Shown here piece after piece: positions 42,199-51,729 of a stretch of DNA of 64,000 nucleotides (positions are counted from its first letter, which is position 1; each line of letters opens with the position of its first letter). A program made the position numbers and the translations under genes. The notes beneath the pieces were generated by a model. The model ran no database searches. It had not been told where the DNA came from and saw only the letters and a program-made list of their open reading frames with translations. Source of the stretch: Verrucomicrobia bacterium LW23 (GTDB taxonomy: Bacteria > Verrucomicrobiota > Verrucomicrobiia > Methylacidiphilales > UBA1321); the NCBI GenBank assembly GCA_003054695.1, contig QAZA01000010.1:219284-283283 (forward strand), read 5' to 3'.

Positions 42199-42630
42199 AT
42201 GTCTTCCCTTCCCCCGGTCAGCACCGCCGCCTCCGCAGCTCGCGCGCCTCGCTCTTGTGCGTGCCGCGGTACGCGTTCGCTCGGCAGACGTCCGTGCCGC
42301 GACTCCTGGCGCATTCTCGCCGCCGGCGCAGCAGCCCTGCTGCTGATTTCCACGTTTGGCTTTACCGGCTGCGGGATGCTGGGCGGCGGCAAAAAGAAGG
42401 ATGACAGCTCCGCGTCCAGCGGTGAGCTGAACATGTACAACCTGATGATCACGACCAAAACCGGCCTGAACAAGCTGGGGCCGGATCAGACTACGCCGCC
42501 CGAAACGTACCTCTCCGCCGGCACGCGCATCCGTTTGATTCAAAGCGTCGGCACCTCCGTGGAGATCGAGACGATTAACGGCGAGCGCGGCTTTGTGGCG
42601 GCGTCGGATGTCGGGCCGCTGATGCAGTGA
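42199..42630 (+). CDS. Small hypothetical lipoprotein
   Basis: A 143-residue protein from the ATG at 42199 (an upstream ATG at 42163 is in frame). The N-terminus is long and basic (many Arg), then AAGAAALLLISTFGFTGCGML with an FTGC lipobox. The mature part has a Lys/Ser/Gly linker and a beta-rich domain (ETYLSAGTRIRLIQSV, SVEIETINGERGFVAASDVG), like a short SH3-type barrel. The long basic n-region before the hydrophobic core is unusual. It probably sits in the outer membrane or periplasm. Function unknown. Confidence 0.6.
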   Translation: MSSLPPVSTAASAARAPRSCACRGTRSLGRRPCRDSWRILAAGAAALLLISTFGFTGCGMLGGGKKKDDSSASSGELNMYNLMITTKTGLNKLGPDQTTPPETYLSAGTRIRLIQSVGTSVEIETINGERGFVAASDVGPLMQ

Positions 42631-42669
42631 ACTGCCGCCTCCCGCCCCCCCCGGCCGCAGATCTCCGCA

Positions 42670-43644
42670 CTACGCCGCCGCCGGCTTGCGAAACACGGCC
42701 ACGCAGCGAATGCCGATGGGGTAGCTAAAGATACGCCCCACGGCAAGTTCCAGGCCCAGCGCCCATCGCACCAGTACGCTGTCGCGCGTGTTGCGGATGT
42801 CGCGCTCCACCACGTGCGAGGCGTCCTTGCCGGCCTCAGCCCCCGCCTTGTTGCCACCGCGCCACAGGCCCAACCCCTTTACGGCGGCAAAGCCGGGGAA
42901 GACGAAGAAGCCGAGATGGGTGGACGACACGACTTCAAAGCCCTGGCTGCGCGCTTTGCCCAATAAATCGCGGCGGGTGTAGCGGCGGTGATGCATCAGG
43001 TGCCGGTCATACTCGTCGTAAAGAAACGGGCACGCCGGCACCTCGATGTGCGCCAGGGCGCCCGGGCGCAGCACGCGGTAAATCTGGCCGAGCGCTTTCA
43101 CGTCGTCGTCGATGTGCTCCAGCACGTTAAGGCTCACCACACCGTCCAGGCTGTTGGAGGGCAATGGGCAATGGCGCAGATCCATTTGAATGAGAGGCAG
43201 ATCCGGCATGCGATTGCCCAGCCCTACCAGGGGCGGCAGAATGAAATCCGAACCAAAGATGGCCGCGCGCGGGGCCGCCCGTCGCAAATCATCAATCTCG
43301 TAGCCGCTGGAGCACCCGGCGTCCATAATAACCGGTGTGCGCCCGGCCGCGGCGGGCACGGCGTCCACCATGCGGCGCGCGCTTTCCGACGCGAGGCGGC
43401 GGGAGGCCACGTCGATGGGATGCTGCGTGCCGCCCGCCTCCTCGTGCAGGTCGGTAAGCTCGGCGCTCCAGTTACTCTCCCGCGTGGTGTAGGAGAGCAC
43501 GCGCACGGGCGCCTGGCCCTCCAGGTAAAAGGCGCCATCCCTCCATACGGGGTCCGACTCCGCGCCCGCGGGCCGGGGCCAGGGGTAGCGGACGCTGAAG
43601 CCGGGGGCGGCGGTGGCGTCGGAGGGCGAGGCGGGGGATGGCAT
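42670..43644 (-). CDS. Class I SAM-dependent methyltransferase
   Basis: A 324-residue protein from the ATG at 43644 (a TTG at 43671 is in frame). Motif I is IMDAGCSSGYEIDDL (about residue 105), followed by IFGSDFI, the core DGVVSLNVLEHIDDD, and LRPGALAHIEVP. The HHRRYTRRDLL segment is common in methyltransferases next to membrane glycosyltransferase-like genes. It converges with the lipoprotein gene. Its start lies close to the remnant LysR gene on the other strand. Confidence 0.83.
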   Translation of the reverse strand: MPSPASPSDATAAPGFSVRYPWPRPAGAESDPVWRDGAFYLEGQAPVRVLSYTTRESNWSAELTDLHEEAGGTQHPIDVASRRLASESARRMVDAVPAAAGRTPVIMDAGCSSGYEIDDLRRAAPRAAIFGSDFILPPLVGLGNRMPDLPLIQMDLRHCPLPSNSLDGVVSLNVLEHIDDDVKALGQIYRVLRPGALAHIEVPACPFLYDEYDRHLMHHRRYTRRDLLGKARSQGFEVVSSTHLGFFVFPGFAAVKGLGLWRGGNKAGAEAGKDASHVVERDIRNTRDSVLVRWALGLELAVGRIFSYPIGIRCVAVFRKPAAA

Positions 43645-43720
43645 GGATGAATGGACGAGAAGCTCGCGCAACGAGACTTTTCCTTTTCGGCCCAGCCATT
43701 GTGTTTACGCGTGGCGCGAA

Positions 43721-44113
43721 GTCAATGCCATTAGGGCGTACCGCCGGCGGTTTCCGGGCGTGACGCTGCGGCTGGCTGAGCTGGATACGACGCAGCAGAT
43801 CGAGGCGCTTGCCTCCAGCGCGATTGACCTGGGGCTCAACGGCCTGGGCCTGCCGCGCGAGGCAGGCGATCTGGAGCTGGCGCTGGTGGCGGAGGAAACA
43901 CTGGTGGCCGTGCTGCCGCAGGATCACCCGCTGGCGCACGCCGAGGATGGCGTCCGCTTTATCCCGCGGGACGCGCCGGCTCCCGTGTACCGCTACTACG
44001 CGGCGTGGCGCGCCGGCAACCTTCGCGCGGCGCTGCATCAGTTTGTGGAAATGGCGCGGGAGCACGGACTTGGGTACACACCCGTACCGGCCGGCCGCGC
44101 CCTTGAGGCTTGA
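43721..44113 (+). pseudogene. Remnant of a LysR-type transcriptional regulator
   Basis: The frame reads VNAIRAYRRRFPGVTLRLAELDTTQQIEAL, then IDLGLNGL and ETLVAVLPQDHPLA, which is the start of the LysR co-inducer domain. It then jumps straight to a C-terminal piece (RFIPRDAPAPVYRYYAAWRAGNLRAALHQFVEMARE). The DNA-binding helix-turn-helix half is absent, and about 90 residues of the core between these pieces are missing. The open frame has survived, but no regulator could fold from it. The upstream part of the frame lies opposite the methyltransferase gene. It is likely decayed rather than functional. Confidence 0.7.
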
Positions 44114-44147
44114 CCTGACGGGGCCCCTCTCCCAATACTGCGCGCGT

Positions 44148-45791
44148 ATGAATGCGGAGCGGCGTTATTACGGACTGGCCCTGACTGTTATCACGCTGCT
44201 TCTGTGCGCCAAAACGGTGATGACCGGGGCTGTGCCACAGCAGATTCACGCGCACGACTGCCCGCTTTTGTACGATGGCGCCTGGCGCGTGTACAACGGC
44301 TTTGTGCCGCACGTCGATTTCTACTCGTCGCTGGGCCCCTTTACATACTTGTACCTTGCGCTGGGCTACTGGGTTTTCGGCGTCTCGGTGCACGCCCTCG
44401 CGTACATGAACGCCGTGGCGCTGGCCGTGCTGGTGCTGCTGACATGGACATTGCTCCGGGGGCGGATGCCGGATTTCTGGCTGTTTTGGGCGTGCCTGCT
44501 GGTGGGGCTTTGCGCGATGGCGCCTTTTCCCATCCGAAACCCGCCGTCCTTGTTAAGCTACGCTCTCTTTTACAACCGGCAGGGTTATGCCATGATGATG
44601 CTGCTCTCCCTGCTGCTGTATGCCCCGATGGCAAACATCTCCACGCGGCGCCTGGCGGCTTCGATGTGCGTGGCCGGCGTGCTGCTCAGCGCCATGCTGT
44701 TCTGCAAAGTCAGCTTTTTTGTCGCGAGCGTGCCGATGGTGGCGGCGTTCTGGTACTTTGAGCGCGAGCGCCCCTGGGAGCGCCTCGCGTGGGGGGCTGC
44801 GGGCTTTGCCGTACCGTCGCTACTCTTTCTCACCTACCTGCGCTTTGACCTTGCGGGGATGTATGGCGACCTCAGCATGACTGCCAAAGCCAAAACGTCC
44901 TATCTCTCGCTGCACTGGCACGATTTTATCGCCACCGCTATCGAGCAAATCGCGCCCAACCTGCTGTGCGTGCTGGTCATCCTTTTCGGCTGGATCTTCC
45001 TCGCCACTGGCAATGCGGCGGGCGATGACGCCGGGCAGGCCGCGCCGGCAAAGCCGAGCGTACGCCCGCTGCTGCACGAGATGTCGCTGCTTGTTCTGCT
45101 GGCCGGTTGCACAATGTTTGCTGTCTTTACCTGCTCTATCGGCGGCCTGGCGTTGGATTACCCGTTGCTGGCGTCCACAGCCCTTGTACTGTGCGCGCGG
45201 CATAGTCCTTCCGATCGCGTTCCTTCCACCTTATGGCCCGGCATGCGCAAGCAGTGGGCCTACCTGGCCATGGTGGCGGTAACGGCCTATGCCAGCCTTC
45301 CCAGTATCTGGACATACGGGGAGAGCGTCGTGCGGACTCCGCCGGTGCCGCCGGATAACCTGTTGCGTTTCAACAGCCCCAACGTGGCGGATATCCTTTT
45401 CTATCCCGACCAGTGGCGCCCCCTTTACGTGACAATGACGAACGACGCGGTGAACCTGATCGCCAAACACAGGATCCAGGGCAAATCCATGCTGGCGTTT
45501 GAGTACACACAGTTCTTCGCCTTCGCCACGCGCTCCCCGTCTGTAGGCGGAAGCCCCTTTGTGGAGGCCAACGTTACTGTTTCGCCGGAAGCCTACCCGC
45601 CGGCGGAGCGATACATTGCGGGTGTGGACTACATCTTTTTCCCCAAATTCCCCTCCACCCGCGCCACCGTCAACATCCTCTACAAAGCCTATGCCGAATA
45701 CGTCTGGCAGCGTTACCGCCCGCTCGATGAATCCGATTACTGGACATTGTGGGTTCGCAACGACCTGGCGCCGCCGCAGGACGCCAGGTAG
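44148..45791 (+). CDS. Multi-pass membrane protein, probable GT-C-like glycosyltransferase
   Basis: A 547-residue protein from the ATG at 44148. The first transmembrane helix is followed by a periplasmic loop with HDCPLLYDGAWRVYNGFVPHVDFYSSLGPFTYL, matching the YxGxxxxxDF..GP pattern of PMT/ArnT-like GT-C proteins, in which an Asp in the first loop is catalytic. About ten further hydrophobic segments lie in residues 75-400, and the last 140 residues are soluble. The donor would be a polyprenyl-phosphate sugar and the acceptor is unknown. The frame is open further upstream but overlaps the LysR remnant. Confidence 0.68.
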   Translation: MNAERRYYGLALTVITLLLCAKTVMTGAVPQQIHAHDCPLLYDGAWRVYNGFVPHVDFYSSLGPFTYLYLALGYWVFGVSVHALAYMNAVALAVLVLLTWTLLRGRMPDFWLFWACLLVGLCAMAPFPIRNPPSLLSYALFYNRQGYAMMMLLSLLLYAPMANISTRRLAASMCVAGVLLSAMLFCKVSFFVASVPMVAAFWYFERERPWERLAWGAAGFAVPSLLFLTYLRFDLAGMYGDLSMTAKAKTSYLSLHWHDFIATAIEQIAPNLLCVLVILFGWIFLATGNAAGDDAGQAAPAKPSVRPLLHEMSLLVLLAGCTMFAVFTCSIGGLALDYPLLASTALVLCARHSPSDRVPSTLWPGMRKQWAYLAMVAVTAYASLPSIWTYGESVVRTPPVPPDNLLRFNSPNVADILFYPDQWRPLYVTMTNDAVNLIAKHRIQGKSMLAFEYTQFFAFATRSPSVGGSPFVEANVTVSPEAYPPAERYIAGVDYIFFPKFPSTRATVNILYKAYAEYVWQRYRPLDESDYWTLWVRNDLAPPQDAR

Positions 45792-45904
45792 CGGCTTTGT
45801 CTGGAGATCCTGCGCCGATAGGGCGGGCTGCTCCTGGGGAGGGCATCTCCCTCCGCGCCCCCGGCCTCCGGCAACAACATCCGCAAAATTTTTGATTTTT
45901 CTGC

Positions 45905-45932
45905 TTGTACCGCTTTCGCGGTTTGATATGCT
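45905..45932 (+). promoter_or_regulatory. Sigma-70-type promoter of tRNA-Phe
   Basis: TTGTAC at 45905-45910 and TATGCT at 45927-45932 are separated by 16 bases. An A/T-rich tract immediately upstream (45887-45901) resembles an UP element. The predicted start is about 25 bases before the mature tRNA 5' end at 45962, a usual leader length. Confidence 0.55.
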
Positions 45933-45961
45933 TTGCAACCTCGTCAGTGCAACCGATTTTT

Positions 45962-46036
<75 letters not shown>

Positions 46037-46037
<1 letters not shown>

Positions 46038-46056
46038 CTTTCCTGTCCCGGAAAGT
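46037..46056 (+). terminator. Hairpin directly after tRNA-Phe
   Basis: ACTTTCC pairs perfectly with GGAAAGT around a six-base loop, starting at the last base of the encoded CCA. There is no T run, so it may be a processing or weak termination element. It is the only structure seen between the tRNA and the next gene. Confidence 0.35.
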
Positions 46057-46603
46057 TCAGTAACCGTTTCGCAGAGTCCACAGCCCCCTTGGATTTTAGG
46101 TCAGAGAGATTCCTTCGGATAGCGCGTCAGCGGCTCAGGCAGGCCCATGGGGATGGGGTAAGGATTGCGATTTATTTTGAACTCCACGCCCTTGGAGAGC
46201 GTCCTATGTATAACCCGGCGCTGGAGGTCAGGAGGGGGATTTGCGTTCAGTGGCATGGGGCCGTAGGTTTGGGGGAGAGTGTGTGCTGTAAGAGAGGGCG
46301 AAGCTCTCGCGAGTATGACTCAGAGGGCATCGACTTCTCCGCAAAACTTTCCTCCCTCGCAAATGATCAACAGCATAAATCACGAAAAAGAAATAAAAGA
46401 AGACCTTCCAAATAACCTCCCTCCCCTATGGTGGCGTTATCGGATAGTGCAATAAACAGCCGCACCCAGCCGAATCCGATCGGGCTGCCGCCGCCTCCAG
46501 CGCGCGACTTTTTTATGCAAAGTTTGTTCATACATCCGTCTACCGCGCGTGGGTAGCGAAGGGCTCGGGGCGCCATCCCTTATCCATTTAACGCCATACT
46601 TTT
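46057..46603. other. Intergenic region without a supported gene
   Basis: 547 bases. A 136-codon frame from 46005 crosses it, but it begins inside the tRNA and lacks any protein-like features, so I do not call it. The stretch from about 46365 to 46440 is A-rich. The promoter for the secreted protein at 46604 must lie here, but I cannot place it. No IS end, integrase or attachment repeat of the tRNA 3' end is visible. Confidence 0.5.
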
Positions 46604-48748
46604 ATGACATCTTCCGCCTCCGTCGCTCCTCTATTCACGGCTAACAGCTTGCGCCACAACATGTTGAGCTTCCGTCGACTCTCACGCAGCCTGGGCGCCG
46701 CCTTTGCCGCCGGGGCTGTGGGCATCGCGGCGCTGGGCGCGCTGGTAGAGGCTACGGGTCCGCGTGGCGCGGGGCTTCTCGTCGCGGCCGCTGTGGCCGC
46801 ACCGGCGCCCAGCGGAATGACCCTGGCCAAGGTGGAGCCGTCCGGCATTGAGGATATTGTGGTGGAGCACTATACGGCGAGTAACCCGACGGGACCGAGC
46901 ACGAAGGAAGTCTGGTTGGCGGATCGCAATAATCGCGACAACCGGGTGTTTCTTTTCCGTCACGTGCGGCTGGCGGAGGTGCTGATTTCTCCGGACCAGC
47001 GGTATCTCGTTATTAACAACGCTTATGCCAGCAGCGCCAGTTCGCTGCTGCTGTACGAGCGCGCGAGCGGCCTCGAGTACCGGCAGGTGCGTGACGGCAA
47101 GGAGATGTCGACCAGCATTACGGCCGCGCTTTCCAAACAGCTGGGCTCCAGCCTGGACAAGATGGAGAGCCTTTACATCCGCGCCGACAAATGGGACGGC
47201 CCGGGCAGCCTGCAGGTGCGTGTCTCCGGCCAGGGCGGCAAAACGCAGCTGGACGGCGCGACCGTGACGGTAAGCGTGCCTAAGCTGGAGGTAGCCGTGG
47301 CGAATGTGCCCACTCGGCAGGTTAATGCCAGCGGCGATGGCGGCATGCCACCCGCGGCCGCCCCGTCCATCCAGCCGGGCTCGCGCGGCACAAAATCCAC
47401 AACGCCTTCCACGGCAGGTACTTCCCCGAAAAGGCCGGCTTCCACGCCCGCGCCGGCCACCCCCACGGCGCCGCACGGCACTAATCCGTCGGGCATCAGC
47501 ATTCCGCCGCCATCGCCTACGTATCAGCCTGCGCCTCAGCCGGCTACAGCGCAAACGCAGGATCAGATGGAGGCGGAGCGACGACGCGCCGCGAATGTGC
47601 CGCCACCTGTTACTCCGCCCGCCCCCGGTGCGGATGAGTTTGTGCCGGGCAACGCCGCGGGCGGCAACGAGCCGACGATCCGTTTCCATAACGGCAGCAC
47701 TACCTACACGTGGTCGCCCGGCGGGCCGATTCGCCGCTCCGATCGCTACGTGTATGATCGGGACGTGCAACCGCCGCCGGAGAACTACCATCGCCACAGC
47801 CCCGCCGCCTACAACCGCTCGCGCCGCGTGGAGACTTATTCGCCGGAGCTGGACAGCCCCGAAGGGCAGGCCATTTACGCCACGTTGTCGGCCTATTTCC
47901 GCACGTCGCGCCTGGATTTTCACCACCTGCGCGCCGGCGGCGAGTACGCCTTTGCGGACGTAACGCCGGAGCGCCGCAGCCGCGAAGGTGGCGACGGCCC
48001 CCGCACACAGCTCCTGATGCGCCACCGCGACGACGGCTGGGTGCTGTTACGCAGCTCCATCGCCCAAATGCGCAGCGACGACGACCGCGCGTATCCGGAC
48101 TACCTGGTGCGCATCATGGCCACCTACGCCGATGCGCCGACGGGCCTCTTTCCTCGCGACCCGCTCCGCCGGGCCTCCGATCTTATGCTGACACGTATGC
48201 AGCAGCGCGGCGGCACCGTTGGCGACGGCGACGGCGATGACGATCGCCGCGGCCCCGCCCCGCGCGATCTAAACCCCACCACCTTCCCCACGCCGGCCAA
48301 CACGCCCGGCAGCCACGCCTACGCGCCGCCGCCCCCTGCGCCAGCGCCCGCCGACATTAAGAACGTGGCCCCGGTGGCGCCGCCTCCGCCCTCCCCGGCC
48401 CCGCAGGTAAGCGCCAGCGGCACGTTCGAGCCGGCAAAGGGAAGCGATCAGCGCAAGGCTATCGTGGACGGATTGCGCGATTCGCTCGGCAATATCCTGC
48501 AAAGAAAGTGCGTCTTCAAAGTCTCGCACCTGCGCGTTAACGGCAAGTACGCCTTCATCCGCTTTACCCCGCTGGACGCCGAAACCGAGGAACCCGCCGG
48601 CCAGCCCGGCACGGCCCTGTTGCGCAACCGCGACGGCGCGTGGAGCGTGGCGGTTATCGAGAACGACCAGGACGGCCGGGTGGGCGACCGGCTGCTGGGG
48701 GATATCGCGGCGAGCTTTCCCGATGTGCCGCGCGATTTGATGCAGTGA
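46604..48748 (+). CDS. Secreted or membrane-anchored protein with duplicated C-terminal domain
   Basis: A 714-residue protein. A hydrophobic N-terminal segment (residues about 28-68) looks like a signal anchor. Residues 75-240 form a beta-rich domain. Residues about 245-340 and 530-610 are Pro/Ala/Thr-rich linkers. Two similar domains follow: residues about 424-512 (YFRTSRLDFHHLRAGGEYAFADVTP) and 617-712 (SLGNILQRKCVFKVSHLRVNGKYAFIRFTP). Both continue to a 'DGxW.L' strand and a late asp-rich helix ending near DAP/DVP. I recognise no named family. The architecture suggests an envelope protein with paired binding domains. Confidence 0.68.
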   Translation: MTSSASVAPLFTANSLRHNMLSFRRLSRSLGAAFAAGAVGIAALGALVEATGPRGAGLLVAAAVAAPAPSGMTLAKVEPSGIEDIVVEHYTASNPTGPSTKEVWLADRNNRDNRVFLFRHVRLAEVLISPDQRYLVINNAYASSASSLLLYERASGLEYRQVRDGKEMSTSITAALSKQLGSSLDKMESLYIRADKWDGPGSLQVRVSGQGGKTQLDGATVTVSVPKLEVAVANVPTRQVNASGDGGMPPAAAPSIQPGSRGTKSTTPSTAGTSPKRPASTPAPATPTAPHGTNPSGISIPPPSPTYQPAPQPATAQTQDQMEAERRRAANVPPPVTPPAPGADEFVPGNAAGGNEPTIRFHNGSTTYTWSPGGPIRRSDRYVYDRDVQPPPENYHRHSPAAYNRSRRVETYSPELDSPEGQAIYATLSAYFRTSRLDFHHLRAGGEYAFADVTPERRSREGGDGPRTQLLMRHRDDGWVLLRSSIAQMRSDDDRAYPDYLVRIMATYADAPTGLFPRDPLRRASDLMLTRMQQRGGTVGDGDGDDDRRGPAPRDLNPTTFPTPANTPGSHAYAPPPPAPAPADIKNVAPVAPPPPSPAPQVSASGTFEPAKGSDQRKAIVDGLRDSLGNILQRKCVFKVSHLRVNGKYAFIRFTPLDAETEEPAGQPGTALLRNRDGAWSVAVIENDQDGRVGDRLLGDIAASFPDVPRDLMQ

Positions 48749-48845
48749 TGGCCCTGGCACGGGGAGGGCTGCCCCGGCGTCACAGCCGCCAACGAGGCCA
48801 CGGTTGGCCCTTTCCCTTGGCGCCGTCCTGTACTAAGGTTGAGGG

Positions 48846-49304
48846 ATGAGTACCCTTCAGCCCGGCGACAAAGCGCCGGAGTTTACAGCTAACACGCAGG
48901 ACGGCAAGTCGCTGAGCCTCAGCGATTTCCGTGGGAAGAAAGTTGTCCTCTACTTTTACCCCAAGGACGACACCAGCGGCTGCACGGCCCAGGCCTGCGC
49001 CTATCGCGACGCGCAGCCCGACTTCGCCGCCAAAGGCGCGATCATCCTAGGTGTCAGCGTCGATCCGGTGAAATCCCACGCCAAATTTGCCAAGAAATAC
49101 GAGCTGAGCTTCCCTCTCATCGCAGACGAAGATAAATCGATCGTCCAGGCCTACGGCGTGTGGGTGGAAAAGAGCATGTACGGCCGCAAATACATGGGCG
49201 CCGAGCGATCGACCTTTGTTATCGATGAAGAAGGTGTGATCACGCACATATGGCGCAAAGTAAAACCGGCAGAGGATGCCGGGAATGTGTTAAAGGCGTT
49301 GTAG
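48846..49304 (+). CDS. bcp: Peroxiredoxin of the Bcp/PrxQ type
   Basis: A 152-residue thiol peroxidase with the expected length. The peroxidatic Cys46 and the resolving Cys51 form the CTAQAC pattern in YFYPKDDTSGCTAQAC, which is typical of the alpha-type PrxQ group. A GAGGG ribosome site just precedes the ATG. It reduces hydroperoxides with thioredoxin in the cytoplasm. It stands alone and is followed by the GlcD gene 108 bases later; flavin oxidases of that family can release peroxide. Confidence 0.93.
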   Translation: MSTLQPGDKAPEFTANTQDGKSLSLSDFRGKKVVLYFYPKDDTSGCTAQACAYRDAQPDFAAKGAIILGVSVDPVKSHAKFAKKYELSFPLIADEDKSIVQAYGVWVEKSMYGRKYMGAERSTFVIDEEGVITHIWRKVKPAEDAGNVLKAL

Positions 49305-49412
49305 CCGAACGCTCCGGTTGAATCGCGGGGGGCAGGTCTTCGCAGCCCCCGTATCTAACGTTTGCTACACAGGCTTGCCTCGTCGCGGGTTTCTCGGCAT
49401 AAAGGGTTGCGA

Positions 49413-50786
49413 ATGCTCTCGATCCTCGACGATTTGCGCAAGCTCCTCCCCGCGGATGCCATCCTTACCGAGAAGGAGGACATCTTGCCGTACAGTTTTG
49501 ATGGCACGGCAGCGCTGCACAAGATGCCGCGAGCCGTCGTCTTTCCCACAGAGGCGCAACAGGTTGCGCAGATTCTGAAGCTTTGCGTGGCGGCACGCGT
49601 TCCCGTGGTAACCCGCGGCTCCGGCACGGGCCTCAGCGGCGGCAGCCTCCCCGTGGAGGGCTGCCTTGTCGTGTGCCTGGTGCGCATGAGCCGCATTCTG
49701 GAGGTGGACACGCGCAACCTCACCATGCTGGTGGAGGCGGGCGCCGTTACGCAGGATATCGCCGGGCGCGCCGACGCGGTGGGCCTCTTCTATCCGCCGG
49801 ACCCGGGCTCGATGAAAATCTCGACCATCGGCGGCAATGTGGCCGAAAACAGCGGCGGCCTGCGCGGGCTGAAGTACGGTGTAACGCGCGACTACGTGAT
49901 GGGCCTGGAGGTAGTTTTCACCAATGGCGACATCGCCTGGATGGGCAACAAATGCGTGAAGGATGTGGCCGGCTACAACCTGCGCGATCTCTTTATCGGC
50001 AGCGAGGGGACGCTTGGCGTGGTGACAAAAGTGTTGCTCAAGCTTATACCTAAACCCAAGGCGCGCAAGACGTTGCTGGCTATCTTCGATCAAATGGAAG
50101 CCGCGTCGGACACCGTGTCGGCCATCATCGAAGCCAGGATCATCCCCTGCACGCTGGAGTTCCTCGACAAAGTCACCATCAACAGCGTGGAGGATTACGC
50201 AAAGGTTGGCCTGCCGCGCGATGCCGCCGCCGTGCTGCTCATCGAGACCGATGGCCACCCCGCAAGCGTGGAAGACGAAGCGGCTGCCATGGAGGCGATC
50301 GCCATCGCCAACAAGGCGCGCCTTGTAAAAGTGGCCGCGACAGCCGAGGAGTCCGCCACGCTGGCCACCGCCCGGCGCGCCGCATTCAGCTCCCTGGCGC
50401 GCATCAGCCCCACGACGATTCTGGAGGATGCGACGGTGCCGCGAAGCGAGCTCACCAAAATGGTGAGCTTTATCCAGGCCACCGCCGAGAAGCACAAGCT
50501 GCGTGTCGGCACCTTCGGCCACATGGGCGACGGCAACCTGCACCCCACCTTCCTCACCAACGAGCGCAACGCCGAAGAAATGCACCGGGTGGAGGCCGCG
50601 ATGGTGGAGATTTTCGACTTCGCCGTAAGCCTCGGCGGCACCATTACCGGCGAGCACGGCGTGGGCGTAGCGAAAAAGCCATTCCTCCCTAAAGCCCTGG
50701 GCCCCACCAACATGCGTCTGCTGCGCGCGCTCAAGGCCTCGTTTGATCCGGATGGGATTCTGAATCCGGGCAAGATATTTGATTAG
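49413..50786 (+). CDS. glcD: Glycolate oxidase subunit GlcD-type FAD-linked oxidase
   Basis: A 457-residue protein from the ATG at 49413; the longer frame has a non-protein-like start. The FAD domain has TRGSGTGLSGGSLP and YPPDPGSMKISTIGGNVAENSGG, with KYGVTRDYVMGLEV. The C-terminal half has GTFGHMGDGNLHP and GEHGVGVAKKPFL, then LNPGKIFD. It is closer to bacterial GlcD than the 38118 paralogue (which has a shorter core). No glcE or glcF follows. It oxidises glycolate or D-lactate. Confidence 0.9.
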   Translation: MLSILDDLRKLLPADAILTEKEDILPYSFDGTAALHKMPRAVVFPTEAQQVAQILKLCVAARVPVVTRGSGTGLSGGSLPVEGCLVVCLVRMSRILEVDTRNLTMLVEAGAVTQDIAGRADAVGLFYPPDPGSMKISTIGGNVAENSGGLRGLKYGVTRDYVMGLEVVFTNGDIAWMGNKCVKDVAGYNLRDLFIGSEGTLGVVTKVLLKLIPKPKARKTLLAIFDQMEAASDTVSAIIEARIIPCTLEFLDKVTINSVEDYAKVGLPRDAAAVLLIETDGHPASVEDEAAAMEAIAIANKARLVKVAATAEESATLATARRAAFSSLARISPTTILEDATVPRSELTKMVSFIQATAEKHKLRVGTFGHMGDGNLHPTFLTNERNAEEMHRVEAAMVEIFDFAVSLGGTITGEHGVGVAKKPFLPKALGPTNMRLLRALKASFDPDGILNPGKIFD

Positions 50787-50881
50787 GCGGGGCGTGCAGG
50801 TAAAGATATTGTGAATAGCTTCATGCACACGTGAAACCCCATGACGAGGGACCTGCCTCTGTGCTACGATAATCCCCGCGT

Positions 50882-51703
50882 ATGACCTCCGCCCCAACCG
50901 CCTCCGTATCTCCATCCGCCCCAGCCACTTCGGCGTACCCCCCCGAACATGCCACCCGCCTCCAGGCGCTGCTCAGGCTCTCTCACGACCTGGGCGTGGA
51001 ATCCCGCGGCCTGGCAATGCTTGGGGAGGGGAATACCAGCATGCGCGGGGCGACACCCGAGACGTTTTGGGTGAAAGCCAGCGGCAGTTGCCTGGCCACG
51101 CTTCGCGAAAGCGACGTGGTGGAGTGCCGCACCGACCGCGTCCTCGCCCTCTTTGACGGCACACCGCGCACCGACGCCGAGGTGGACACCGCGCTGCTTG
51201 ATGCCCGCGTGGATCCCGCCGCGCGCAAACCCTCTGTGGAGGCGCTCTTCCACGCCTACCTGCTCTCGCTGCCGGGCATCGATTACGTGGGCCACACGCA
51301 TCCGATCGGTGTCAACCAGATCCTGTGCTCCCCGCGCGCGGCCGACTACGCCGAGAAACGCCTGTTTCCCGACGACATTGTGTGCTGCGGCGTGGCCAGC
51401 GTGCTGGTGCCCTACACGGACCCGGGCGTGGTGCTGGCCAAGGCCATCCGCGACAACACCGAGGCTTTTATCCGCCGGCACCAGCGCCAGCCGCGCGTGA
51501 TTTTGCTGGAGAACCACGGCATCATCACCCTGGGCAGCAGCGCCGGCGCCGTGCTGGCCGCCATGCTGATGGCCGAGAAAAGCGCCCAGATCTTCGTGGG
51601 GGCCGCTGCGCTGGGCGGCCCGATTTTCCTGACGCCAGAGAACGTGGAACGCATTGCGGGGCGGCCTGACGAGCATTATCGACAGCGGGCGCTTAATCTG
51701 TAG
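50882..51703 (+). CDS. Class II aldolase/adducin-family protein
   Basis: A 273-residue protein of the class II aldolase/adducin (AraD/FucA) fold. Residues 45-52 hold GEGNTSMR (the phosphate-binding Gly-Asn-x-Ser), VKASGS comes next, and zinc ligands lie in GHTHPIG and ENHGIITLG. Family members cleave sugar phosphates (fuculose, rhamnulose) or epimerise ribulose phosphate. The gap to the following phycobiliprotein-like gene is 26 bases, so the two are probably co-transcribed. Confidence 0.85.
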   Translation: MTSAPTASVSPSAPATSAYPPEHATRLQALLRLSHDLGVESRGLAMLGEGNTSMRGATPETFWVKASGSCLATLRESDVVECRTDRVLALFDGTPRTDAEVDTALLDARVDPAARKPSVEALFHAYLLSLPGIDYVGHTHPIGVNQILCSPRAADYAEKRLFPDDIVCCGVASVLVPYTDPGVVLAKAIRDNTEAFIRRHQRQPRVILLENHGIITLGSSAGAVLAAMLMAEKSAQIFVGAAALGGPIFLTPENVERIAGRPDEHYRQRALNL

Positions 51704-51729
51704 GATGGTCGCACACGGCCACCGAGTCC

